DNA of 64,000 nt from Iocasia fonsfrigidae. Lineage in GTDB: Bacteria > Bacillota > Halanaerobiia > Halanaerobiales > DTU029. The notes beneath the pieces are model-generated. The model worked only from the letters and a program-made list of their open reading frames with translations. It ran no database searches and was not told where the DNA came from. The DNA lies in contig NZ_CP046640.1 of assembly GCF_017751145.1 (NCBI RefSeq), forward strand, positions 372,001 to 436,000, written 5' to 3'. Each line of letters opens with the position of its first letter. The first letter of the stretch is position 1. Position numbers and translations under genes: made by a program. Shown here piece after piece: positions 17,764-24,738 of this stretch.

Positions 17764-18525
17764 ATGAAATCAAATTATTCTAAAGGTGTTTTACTGATAA
17801 CATTAACTTTCTTTCTTATTATAGTCAGTGCTGGTTGTGAAAGACAGGAAGAGGCAGCACCAGAGCCAGTTAAAAATGAGTTTGTTGATGGTACATATAC
17901 TGGGTTTTCAGATGCTACTGATAATGGATATGCCTGGGCCAGAGTAACTATAGAAGGTGATAAAATTACAGATGTGAAACTAATGGAAATAACCTCAAAA
18001 GGCAATGAAAAAGACTATGAAACATATAGTTATGAGGCCTCAGTTGAGGCCCAGCAGGAGATGCCTGATAGGTTTATAGAGGCAAATTCTGCCGAAGTAG
18101 ATAACTATACCGGTGCTACACATAGTAGTGAAAAATATAAAGAGGCTGTTTCACGTGCATTAGACTATGCCAGGGGAGAAGAGGAAGACGGTAAATATTA
18201 TGATGGGAAGTTTCAAGGTGAGTCTGAGAGGACTGAATATGGTTATGCAGTTGCCCTGGTAACTATTGTTGATGACAAAATGAATAATGTTGAGTTAAAG
18301 GAACTAGATGGGGAGGGTGAATGGAAGGACTTTGATAATTACGACTATGAACCTGCTGTTGAAGCCAATGAGGAAATGGCTGAGAGGTTTGTAGAAGAGA
18401 ACTCTGTTGCTGTAGATTTATATACAGAGGCTACCCAATCTAGTATAAGATATAAAGAGGCTGTAGAAAATGCCCTGAGACATGCCAGACGTGACCCAGC
18501 TATGGATGTAGGAGAAGCGGAATAG
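17764..18525 (+). CDS. Lipoprotein with two tandem FMN-binding-like domains
   Basis: 253-residue exported lipoprotein. The signal sequence ends in IIVSAGC, with Cys25 as the lipidation site. Two repeats of about 100 residues follow (about 38-140 and 148-248). Each runs DGxYxGxS...GYAxAxVTI...VELxE, then DR/ERFxExNS and a threonine-rich turn. Repeat 1 has DNYTGATHSS, close to the D-x2-[ST]GAT-x-[ST] motif that ApbE flavinylates in RnfG/NqrC-type FMN_bind domains. Repeat 2 has DLYTEATQSS, with Gly replaced by Glu, so it has probably lost cofactor attachment. AAGGGGG before ATG 17764 fixes the start. Role in extracytoplasmic electron transfer is inferred. A terminator follows. Confidence 0.75.
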   Translation: MKSNYSKGVLLITLTFFLIIVSAGCERQEEAAPEPVKNEFVDGTYTGFSDATDNGYAWARVTIEGDKITDVKLMEITSKGNEKDYETYSYEASVEAQQEMPDRFIEANSAEVDNYTGATHSSEKYKEAVSRALDYARGEEEDGKYYDGKFQGESERTEYGYAVALVTIVDDKMNNVELKELDGEGEWKDFDNYDYEPAVEANEEMAERFVEENSVAVDLYTEATQSSIRYKEAVENALRHARRDPAMDVGEAE

Positions 18526-18537
18526 ATATTTTAGCCC

Positions 18538-18580
18538 GACAAAACCAGCAGGGGTTCTGCTTGCTGGTTTTGTCTTATGT
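18538..18580 (+). terminator. Terminator after the FMN-binding-like lipoprotein gene
   Basis: A 13-bp perfect stem (GACAAAACCAGCA, 18538-18550, with TGCTGGTTTTGTC, 18562-18574), an 11-nt loop, then a modest T-rich tail. Confidence 0.75.
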
Positions 18581-18696
18581 TTAAAGAGAGCAGCTAGAGA
18601 AAAGATAAAAAACGACAAAAAATTGTTGCAATTATTTTAAAAATCAAATAAAATCAAGATAGACCAATAATTATTATTTTTCAGGGATGTGATGAA

Positions 18697-19779
18697 GTGA
18701 ATGATATTAATGAAGATAGATTACCAGCATATATTACTGATGAATGGCAGAAAATTGTCGAGCTATTGACAGAGATTACAGGGCTTCCAACTGCCTTTAT
18801 TGCCAGAATAAAAAGCGATAGACTGCTTATTTTAAATTATTGTGATAAAAGAGATAATCTGCTTGACGGGGAAAAAATTGCTCATGAAGAGATAAATTTG
18901 GCTGTAGACAGGGCTATAAATAAGATTCTATGTGATAAATATAACTTTCGTTCTTTACTATCCTATCCCTTAAAAGACAGCAGGGATAAAACCTTTGGTC
19001 GAATATGTCTTGCTGATAATAAGGAAAATAACTTCTCTGGTATTAATAAGAAAATAATCCTTGAATTTAAGGGTTTTATAGAAAATCATTTAGAGGTATA
19101 TGACTTACATAATAAATTAGCAGAAAATAGACAGGAGCTTAAGAAAAGCAAGAAAGAACTTGAGAATACTGTTCACGAGTTACATAATGTTGTTGAGGAG
19201 ACAGTTGATGCCCTGGGTTCAGCCGTTGGAGCAAGGGATGCCTATACCTCACAACACCAGGAGAGGGTTGCCAGGTTATCTTTTGAGATAGCCAGGGAAT
19301 TAGATTTACCAGGGGATTGCTGTAAGGGGATTTACCTGGCAGCACTTATTCATGATATTGGTAAAATTAAAATACCAATTGATATACTATCCAAGCCTTC
19401 TATTCTCTCTGAACTGGAGTTTGAGTTAATAAAGACCCATAGTGAAGCAGGTTATATGATATTAAATAAAATTGAGTTTCCCTGGCCGATAGCAGATATA
19501 GTGATGCAACATCATGAAAGGCTTGATGGTTCTGGTTATCCTGAAGGTCGGAGTGGTGATGATATCCTTCTTCAATCAAGGATAATTGCTGTAGCTGATG
19601 TGGTAGAGGCTATGACCTCACATAGGCCCTACCGGCCTGCTCTGGGACTGGCCAACGCCTTAAATGAGGTTGAAAAAAATAAGGGTATCTTATATGATAA
19701 AGAAGTAGTAGATTCGTGTCTAGATGTTTTCAGGAAGAATAATACGCAAGTAATTACCTGGATGGGAGGGAATAATTAA
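18697..19779 (+). CDS. GAF-like sensor with HD-GYP cyclic-di-GMP phosphodiesterase domain
   Basis: Cytoplasmic signalling protein, 360 residues. Residues about 10-135 resemble a GAF sensor; a helical linker (about 140-175, many Lys/Glu/Leu) follows; then an HD-GYP domain (about 180-355). Diagnostic motifs: AGARD-type VGARDAYTSQH, HDIGKIKIP (the HD metal pair), HHERLDGSGYPEG (the GYP motif as SGYP) and AVADVVEAMTSHRPYRPA. These predict hydrolysis of c-di-GMP. The start is GTG 18697, with GGATGTGATGAA upstream. It is followed 1 nt later by a DUF6485 gene, suggesting co-transcription. Confidence 0.9.
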   Translation: MNDINEDRLPAYITDEWQKIVELLTEITGLPTAFIARIKSDRLLILNYCDKRDNLLDGEKIAHEEINLAVDRAINKILCDKYNFRSLLSYPLKDSRDKTFGRICLADNKENNFSGINKKIILEFKGFIENHLEVYDLHNKLAENRQELKKSKKELENTVHELHNVVEETVDALGSAVGARDAYTSQHQERVARLSFEIARELDLPGDCCKGIYLAALIHDIGKIKIPIDILSKPSILSELEFELIKTHSEAGYMILNKIEFPWPIADIVMQHHERLDGSGYPEGRSGDDILLQSRIIAVADVVEAMTSHRPYRPALGLANALNEVEKNKGILYDKEVVDSCLDVFRKNNTQVITWMGGNN

Positions 19780-19780
19780 A

Positions 19781-19975
19781 ATGGATTGTCCACAACACGA
19801 AAAAAACTCAAAGAACTGTACCTGTACCTATACATCATGTTCCCGTTATGGGAATTGTTGTGCTTGTATTGCCTATCATAGGGAGCTTAATGAGCTGCCA
19901 GGCTGCTTGTTCCCGCCTGAGGTTGAAAAGACATATGATCGTTCTGTGAAAAAATATATAGAATCACAAAGTTAG
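19781..19975 (+). CDS. DUF6485 small cysteine-rich protein
   Basis: 64-residue protein with eight cysteines (C3, C13, C15, C20, C26, C27, C29, C42) and the conserved tail LPGCLFPPEVEKTYDRS that marks the DUF6485 family of anaerobes. The cysteine pattern suggests metal binding, probably Zn or an Fe-S cluster, but no function is established to my knowledge. It begins 1 nt after the HD-GYP stop and shares its transcript. Length is normal for the family. Confidence 0.82.
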   Translation: MDCPQHEKNSKNCTCTYTSCSRYGNCCACIAYHRELNELPGCLFPPEVEKTYDRSVKKYIESQS

Positions 19976-19984
19976 TAATATAAA

Positions 19985-20003
19985 AAACCCCTTAACAGGG
20001 TTT
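19985..20003 (-). terminator. Terminator for the minus-strand gltX/tRNA-Gln transcript
   Basis: Short stem AAACCC/GGGTTT (19985-19990 with 19998-20003). Read on the minus strand it is followed by TTTTTTATA, so it ends transcription arriving from gltX and tRNA-Gln. Confidence 0.6.
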
Positions 20004-20021
20004 ATATAGGCATAAAAATAT

Positions 20022-20043
20022 CCCGGGGACCCCGGGGTTTTTC
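20022..20043 (+). terminator. Terminator for the plus-strand HD-GYP/DUF6485 transcript
   Basis: GC-rich hairpin CCCGG/CCGGG around a GGACC loop (20022-20036), followed by G and TTTTT on the plus strand. Together with the hairpin at 19985 it forms a compact pair of convergent terminators. Confidence 0.7.
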
Positions 20044-20108
20044 TATTGCAGTAATTTATATTATCATTTTATAATTGTAGATTGCTTGTAAGGCTTTAAA
20101 TAAGTAAA

Positions 20109-20182
20109 TGGCTGCCGGACCAGGGCTCGAACCTGGACAACATGATCCAGAATCATGCGTGCTACCATTACACAATCCGGCA
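20109..20182 (-). tRNA. tRNA-Gln (anticodon CUG)
   Basis: Read on the minus strand it folds as a complete cloverleaf. The acceptor is TGCCGGA paired with TCCGGCA, then the discriminator G and an encoded CCA. The D arm contains TAATGGTAGCAC, the anticodon stem is CATGA/TCATG with loop TTCTGGA (anticodon CTG), and the T arm is CCAGG TTCGAGC CCTGG. It lies 56 nt after gltX on the same strand and is probably co-transcribed with it. Confidence 0.95.
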
Positions 20183-20238
20183 ACAACTTAACTGCATAAA
20201 ACATAATACCACAGTTAAGTCAAATCGTCAAGGATTTT

Positions 20239-21711
20239 TTACTTTTTTACGTATGCAAGAGCTTTTTCAAGACGTTTTATAGATTTATCTCTACCCATTA
20301 ATTCAACCAGGGTAAAGAGACCAGGGCCGAATGTCTTTCCCGAGAGGGCTAGCCTGGTAGTATGGATCATTCTGGCTGCCTGCACTCCTAATTCTTCACT
20401 CCTCTGGCGGTAGATTTCCTCAATTTTTTCTCTATTAAAGGGAGTAACCTTTTTGAGGCAGTCAATATTATTTTTCAGAATAGCTATAGTATCTTCTTTA
20501 GTAAAATGTTTCTTAAATCCTTTTTCATCATAGCTATTTATTTCATTATAAAAATAGCCCATACGATCAATAAGTTCAGTAATTGTCTTACTTTTTTCTC
20601 TGACAACATCAATAATCTTAAAAAGGCGTTCTTTTTTAGCTGTATTATTGAACAGTTCATCACTATAGAAATCAGCCCTTTTGATAAATGGTATAGCCCT
20701 GTCAATAATTTTATTCAGAGGGAGGCTGTTCATATATTGACCGTTTATCCAGGTGAGTTTTTTTGTATCATAGACAGCGGGGGTTCTGGAGACATCAGCC
20801 AGGTTGAATTTCTTTATAGCTGTTTCAAGGGAGATAATTTCCTCATTATTTCCTGGAGACCAGCCAAGTAAGAGCAGATAGTTTATTAATGCTTCAGGTA
20901 GATAGCCTTCTTCTTTAAATTCATCAACAGAGGTAGCCCCATGCCGTTTGCTCAATTTACTTCTATCCGGGGCAAGGATCATTGGTACATGGGCAAATTC
21001 AGGGACTTTATAATTCAGGGCCTGATATAGCATAAGCTGTTTAGGGGTATTGGACAGGTGTTCCTCAGCCCTTATTATATGGGTGATACCCATTTGAAAA
21101 TCATCAACAACACAGGCAAAATTATAGGTCGGCTTACCATCAGACTTAACAATGATCAAGTCTTCCTGCAGGCTGTTATCAAAACTCACTTTTCCCCTAA
21201 CAATATCTTTGACAATAGTATATCCTGTATCAGGTGTTCTGAGCCTGACAACCGGTTTCCTGCCTTCCTCTTTAAATTTCTTTTTTTCATTAAGGGATAG
21301 TTCCCTGCATCCACCGGGATAAAGGGGTTGTCCACCTTTTTTTTCGGCCTCTTTTTTGAGTTTCTCGACTTCTTCAGGGGTGCAGTAGCAATAATAGGCC
21401 CTGTTGTTTTCTAATAAATATTCCAGGGCTTTTTGATAGTAATCATCCCTTTTTGACTGGAAATAGGGGCCTCTATCTCCGCCTATCCGGGGACCTTCAT
21501 CCCAGTTAAGTCCAACCCATTCCAGGGCTTTAAGTATTTGTTTAGTAGATGCCTCTGTAGACCTGGCACTATCAGTATCTTCAATACGCAGGATGAATTG
21601 TCCGTTATTATGTCTGGCATAGAGCCAGTTAAATAAAGCTGTCCTTACACCACCAATATGTAAATCCCCTGTAGGGCTGGGTGCAAATCTTACTCTTATA
21701 TTATCTGTCAT
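20239..21711 (-). CDS. gltX: Glutamyl-tRNA synthetase
   Basis: Charges tRNA-Glu, and in bacteria that use the GatCAB amidotransferase also tRNA-Gln, with glutamate. HIGH-type motif in APSPTGDLHIGGVRTALFNW; KMSKS-type motif in DRSKLSKRHG. About 490 residues, normal for a class I GluRS with a C-terminal helical anticodon-binding region. ATG 21711 is preferred over the TTG two codons earlier, since AAGGAGGAA is too close to that TTG. A -35/-10 pair with a 17-nt spacer lies upstream on this strand (21740-21768). Its position just before a tRNA-Gln gene fits, but does not prove, a non-discriminating GluRS. Confidence 0.97.
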   Translation of the reverse strand: MTDNIRVRFAPSPTGDLHIGGVRTALFNWLYARHNNGQFILRIEDTDSARSTEASTKQILKALEWVGLNWDEGPRIGGDRGPYFQSKRDDYYQKALEYLLENNRAYYCYCTPEEVEKLKKEAEKKGGQPLYPGGCRELSLNEKKKFKEEGRKPVVRLRTPDTGYTIVKDIVRGKVSFDNSLQEDLIIVKSDGKPTYNFACVVDDFQMGITHIIRAEEHLSNTPKQLMLYQALNYKVPEFAHVPMILAPDRSKLSKRHGATSVDEFKEEGYLPEALINYLLLLGWSPGNNEEIISLETAIKKFNLADVSRTPAVYDTKKLTWINGQYMNSLPLNKIIDRAIPFIKRADFYSDELFNNTAKKERLFKIIDVVREKSKTITELIDRMGYFYNEINSYDEKGFKKHFTKEDTIAILKNNIDCLKKVTPFNREKIEEIYRQRSEELGVQAARMIHTTRLALSGKTFGPGLFTLVELMGRDKSIKRLEKALAYVKK

Positions 21712-21739
21712 TGTCAAATTCCTCCTTTATATATCTGTT

Positions 21740-21768
21740 ATTATATCAAAAGGGGTGATTTTAGACAA
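21740..21768 (-). promoter_or_regulatory. Sigma-A promoter for gltX
   Basis: On the minus strand, TTGTCT (21768-21763) and TATAAT (21745-21740) are separated by 17 nt, about 30 nt upstream of the gltX start. Confidence 0.75.
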
Positions 21769-21800
21769 GGTAGGTAGATAGGTAGATAACTTTCATATTT

Positions 21801-21829
21801 TTGACATATGACAGTAATAGTGCTATAAT
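21801..21829 (+). promoter_or_regulatory. Consensus sigma-A promoter for the mrp gene
   Basis: TTGACA (21801-21806) and TATAAT (21824-21829) are both perfect hexamers with a 17-nt spacer and a TGC extended element. This is the strongest promoter seen by eye in the window. Confidence 0.85.
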
Positions 21830-21911
21830 TATTTATTGTTTAGTAATTTATAACTACAGGGTAATAATATTTTGTTTTCTTTAACAATATATTAATAATG
21901 GAGGCGAGATT

Positions 21912-22745
21912 ATGTATAGTCTTGAAAATGGCCGGATAGAGTTGGAACACGGGTCGATTAAAGAAGGGTTAATAGCTATAGCCAGTGGTAAGGGTGGAGT
22001 TGGTAAATCTACTGTAACAGTAAACCTGGCTGTTGCTTTAAAGGCGCTAGGTAAAGAAGTTGCTATAATTGATGCTGATATACACGGTTTTAGTATTCCA
22101 AGGATTATTGGATTAAGTGATAACCCGGCTGCCCTGAGTGAAAAGGAGATTGTTCCACCAGAAAAGAATGGGATAAAGGTAATGTCAATGGGTTCATTTG
22201 TGGATGAAGACAAACCTATAATCTGGCGGGCCCCGCTTCTATTAGGAGCCTTACAGCAATTCATGGAAGATGTACACTGGGGTGAGCTGGACTACCTCCT
22301 GTTGGATTTACCCCCGGGAACAGGTGATATGGCCCTAAACATTATGCAGCAATTACCCCATGCAGAACTATTACTGGTAACTACACCCCAGATTACAGCC
22401 ACAAATGTAGCCGGGCGTATTGCTGGGGCTGCTGATAAACTCAATGTAGAATTAATAGGTATTATTGAAAATATGTCTTACTATCAGTGTGTTGAATGTG
22501 ATCATAAAGAATACATATTTGGTAGTGGTGGTGGTAAAGAGCTGGCCAGGAAACTATCTACCGAATTGCTTGGAGAATTACCCCTGATCCCCCTGATTAG
22601 AGAGGGTGGGGATAAAGGTCAACCACTAGTAAGCTCTAAACCAGACTCTAAGGCAGCCAGAGAGTACCTTTCTATTGGGAAAAAGATAATAGACAGACAA
22701 AAAGGTTTTGACCCTGATAAAAAGCCGATGTCTTTAAAAAAGTAG
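21912..22745 (+). CDS. Mrp/NBP35-family iron-sulfur cluster carrier ATPase
   Basis: Cytoplasmic P-loop ATPase (ApbC/Mrp) that carries and delivers Fe-S clusters. Deviant Walker A ASGKGGVGKST near residue 24, then DADIHGFSIPRI and DLPPGTGDM (Walker B). The CVEC motif in SYYQCVECDHKEYIFGSGGG is the CxxC that bridges a cluster at the dimer interface. 277 residues, a short form without the N-terminal MIP18-like domain. GGAGGCGAG lies before the ATG. It has its own consensus promoter and terminator and is followed by a DUF134 gene, a pairing also seen in other anaerobes. Confidence 0.92.
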   Translation: MYSLENGRIELEHGSIKEGLIAIASGKGGVGKSTVTVNLAVALKALGKEVAIIDADIHGFSIPRIIGLSDNPAALSEKEIVPPEKNGIKVMSMGSFVDEDKPIIWRAPLLLGALQQFMEDVHWGELDYLLLDLPPGTGDMALNIMQQLPHAELLLVTTPQITATNVAGRIAGAADKLNVELIGIIENMSYYQCVECDHKEYIFGSGGGKELARKLSTELLGELPLIPLIREGGDKGQPLVSSKPDSKAAREYLSIGKKIIDRQKGFDPDKKPMSLKK

Positions 22746-22780
22746 GCTAAAAACTAAGAAAAACCAAATAAAATCTCTCA

Positions 22781-22808
22781 AAGGTCGGGATTACCCGGCC
22801 TTTTTCTT
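22781..22808 (+). terminator. Terminator after mrp
   Basis: Stem AAGGTCGGG (22781-22789) with CCCGGCCTT (22794-22802), including one G-U pair, an ATTA loop, then TTTTCTT. Confidence 0.85.
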
Positions 22809-22869
22809 ATACTAAAAACATACCGGAAATGTTCAATTTTTTCAACTTTATAAGTTTAATGTTCTTTGA

Positions 22870-22886
22870 TATAATTATGATATAAT
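22870..22886 (+). promoter_or_regulatory. Tandem extended -10 elements before the DUF134 gene
   Basis: Two TGA-TATAAT extended -10 sequences sit 11 bp apart (TATAAT at 22870-22875 and 22881-22886). The first has TTTATA 17 nt upstream as a weak -35. The pair could give two start sites for the DUF134 gene. Confidence 0.5.
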
Positions 22887-22951
22887 GGTTATAAATCATG
22901 TTGAGGAATTTATAATTTTACTTTAAAGTATTATGAGGAGAGGGTTTAATT

Positions 22952-23356
22952 ATGGCAAGGCCTACCAAGGAACGGCGTATAGAATTTATTCCTGAAAATA
23001 AATATTTCAAACCAGCCGGTATTCCAATGCGCGATATAGAAGAAGTTAGTCTTACACTGGAGGAAGTAGAGGCAGTTAGGTTAAAGGATATGGAAGAATT
23101 AAACCAGGAGGAATGTGCCAGTAGAATGAATGTCTCCCGCCCTACTTTCCAAAGGGTTCTAATAGAGGCCCGCAGGAAGATTGCTGATGCCCTGATTACT
23201 GGTAAAGCCATTCGTTTCCATGGCGGGGACTATAAGCTGGCAGATAAGTATTTTCATTGTTCAAGGTGTGGGGAGAGGTATAATAAGGTTTATCAGAACA
23301 GGAGGAGGCGGGGAAAGATATATCAGAAATACCTCTGCCCCGAATGTGATGATTGA
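22952..23356 (+). CDS. DUF134 family HTH/zinc-ribbon DNA-binding protein
   Basis: 134-residue probable transcription regulator. The family head MARPTKERRIEFIPENKYFKP is followed by LTLEEVEAVRLKDMEELNQE, then a sigma-70 region-4-like helix-turn-helix (CASRMNVSRPTFQRVLIEAR). A C-terminal CSRCGERY...CPECDD zinc ribbon closes the protein. In anaerobes DUF134 genes often adjoin Mrp and NifX/NifB-like genes; here mrp lies just upstream behind a terminator. Targets are unknown. GAGGAGAGGG precedes the ATG. Confidence 0.88.
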   Translation: MARPTKERRIEFIPENKYFKPAGIPMRDIEEVSLTLEEVEAVRLKDMEELNQEECASRMNVSRPTFQRVLIEARRKIADALITGKAIRFHGGDYKLADKYFHCSRCGERYNKVYQNRRRRGKIYQKYLCPECDD

Positions 23357-23360
23357 GGCC

Positions 23361-23876
23361 CTATTCAATTCTTAAGAGTTCCAGCATCTTCTGGTAACTT
23401 AAAGCCCCAGTGTGTTTGTTCATGATCACACCATTTTCATCAATAAAATAGCTGGTAGGTATACCGCGAACCAGGTATTTGTTACTGACCTCAGCTGAGG
23501 TATCAAGGGCTACTCTGAAATTGTAGGAGTTTTTCATCAGGTATTCTGAGACAGTATCTCTGTTTTCTCTGAGGTCAACTGCCAGTATTTCTATGGAATC
23601 ATGATGATCATTTAATTTCTGGATGGCAGGCATTTCAATCTGACAGGGGGGACACCAGGTAGCCCAGAAATTAAGAAATACCTTCTTACCTCTTAAATTA
23701 CTCAGCGAAATTTCTTCATTGTTAATTAGAGGGAGAGTAAAATCAGGGGCCTTTTCACCGATTTCTGTGCCGACCTGTATATTTTCCTCATTCCTACCCA
23801 TATAAAACAAAATGCCAGTAGTAACTGAGATAATAAGTAATATTAAGACAATACCAAGATAGTATTTGTTTTTCAT
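23361..23876 (-). CDS. Thiol-disulfide oxidoreductase, ResA/TlpA-like
   Basis: Membrane-anchored extracytoplasmic thioredoxin-like protein, 171 residues. A single N-terminal membrane helix is followed by KAPDFTLPLINNEEISLSNL, the active site NFWATWCPPCQIEMP (CPPC), and the cis-Pro segment RGIPTSYFID. It receives electrons from CcdA, encoded 40 nt upstream on the same strand, and keeps exported cysteines reduced. Its stop faces the DUF134 stop only 4 nt away, with no visible shared terminator. Confidence 0.9.
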   Translation of the reverse strand: MKNKYYLGIVLILLIISVTTGILFYMGRNEENIQVGTEIGEKAPDFTLPLINNEEISLSNLRGKKVFLNFWATWCPPCQIEMPAIQKLNDHHDSIEILAVDLRENRDTVSEYLMKNSYNFRVALDTSAEVSNKYLVRGIPTSYFIDENGVIMNKHTGALSYQKMLELLRIE

Positions 23877-23916
23877 GTTTTTTTACTCCTTTCTATATTT
23901 TACAGGATCTTCAAAT

Positions 23917-24576
23917 TTACAGATGACCAAAATAGATTAAGATACCAAGTATTATTATTAGACCACCGGAGATTTTTTGAATTAGTGGGAGATAGGGGTT
24001 TATCTTTTTAAAGTATGGTAATAGTCTGTTGATAAAAACGGCTGCCAGGAAAAAGGGTAAGGCTAGCCCACTGGCATAAAAAGTAAGTAAAACTCCTCCC
24101 TGCATAACTGTCTGGCCTGTTCCAGCATAAATTAGTATAGATGAAAGTATTGGGCCTATACAGGGAGTCCAGGCAAAAGCCAGGGCAAACCCCATGACAA
24201 GCCCCCTAAGGTATCTGTTGGTTTCCGCTGGTATCTGCAGGTCTTTATTCTGCTGTAAAAAACTGAGATTTATAATACCTGTCAGATGTACCCCCAGTAT
24301 AAGGACAATAATACCACTCAATTTACGAAAGAAACTGAGGTTCTTTAAGAGTAATTTACCCAGTAATGAAACAGACAATCCCAGGATAATAAAAGTAATA
24401 GTAAAACCAGTAATAAAGAATAGTGCAGGTAATATACTGGTTTTTCTGTTGTCCTGTTCAGCATAGTTTCCCAGTAAGAGGGTTAGGTATGATGGTATTA
24501 AAGGGAGGATACAGGGCGAGAAAAAGGAAACAAGACCTGCTCCAAAGGCTATAAATATCGAAACATTAGAACTCAC
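23917..24576 (-). CDS. ccdA: Cytochrome c biogenesis protein CcdA (DsbD-like transmembrane electron carrier)
   Basis: Six-helix membrane protein of about 219 residues that moves electrons from cytoplasmic thioredoxin to extracytoplasmic thiol proteins. GAGLVSFFSPCILPLIPSYL carries the first conserved Cys with Pro, and FAWTPCIGPILSSI the second. GTG 24576 is chosen because AAAGG is about 10 nt before it, whereas it directly abuts GTG 24585. It is the first gene of a two-gene operon with the ResA-like protein. Confidence 0.92.
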   Translation of the reverse strand: MSSNVSIFIAFGAGLVSFFSPCILPLIPSYLTLLLGNYAEQDNRKTSILPALFFITGFTITFIILGLSVSLLGKLLLKNLSFFRKLSGIIVLILGVHLTGIINLSFLQQNKDLQIPAETNRYLRGLVMGFALAFAWTPCIGPILSSILIYAGTGQTVMQGGVLLTFYASGLALPFFLAAVFINRLLPYFKKINPYLPLIQKISGGLIIILGILIYFGHL

Positions 24577-24689
24577 CGCTTTCACCCCTTTAGAGTTATT
24601 TATTATATTATAACAGGTTTAGTTTGGCTATATTGTAGTCTATTTAACATTAAAGAATTAAAGAAATCACTATTTTCCTATAATACTAT

Positions 24690-24718
24690 TTTATAGTCCT
24701 TTAGAACCATGATATAAT
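24690..24718 (+). promoter_or_regulatory. Extended -10 promoter for the cyclase operon
   Basis: TTTATA (24690-24695), 17-nt spacer, TATAAT (24713-24718) with a TGA extension, 21 nt before the cyclase ATG. Confidence 0.55.
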
Positions 24719-24738
24719 AAAAATAGGAGGGGGTACTG

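Noticed and set aside
21718-21790. T-box leader for gltX
   Set aside because: The distance from promoter to start is about 30 nt, too short for a T-box.
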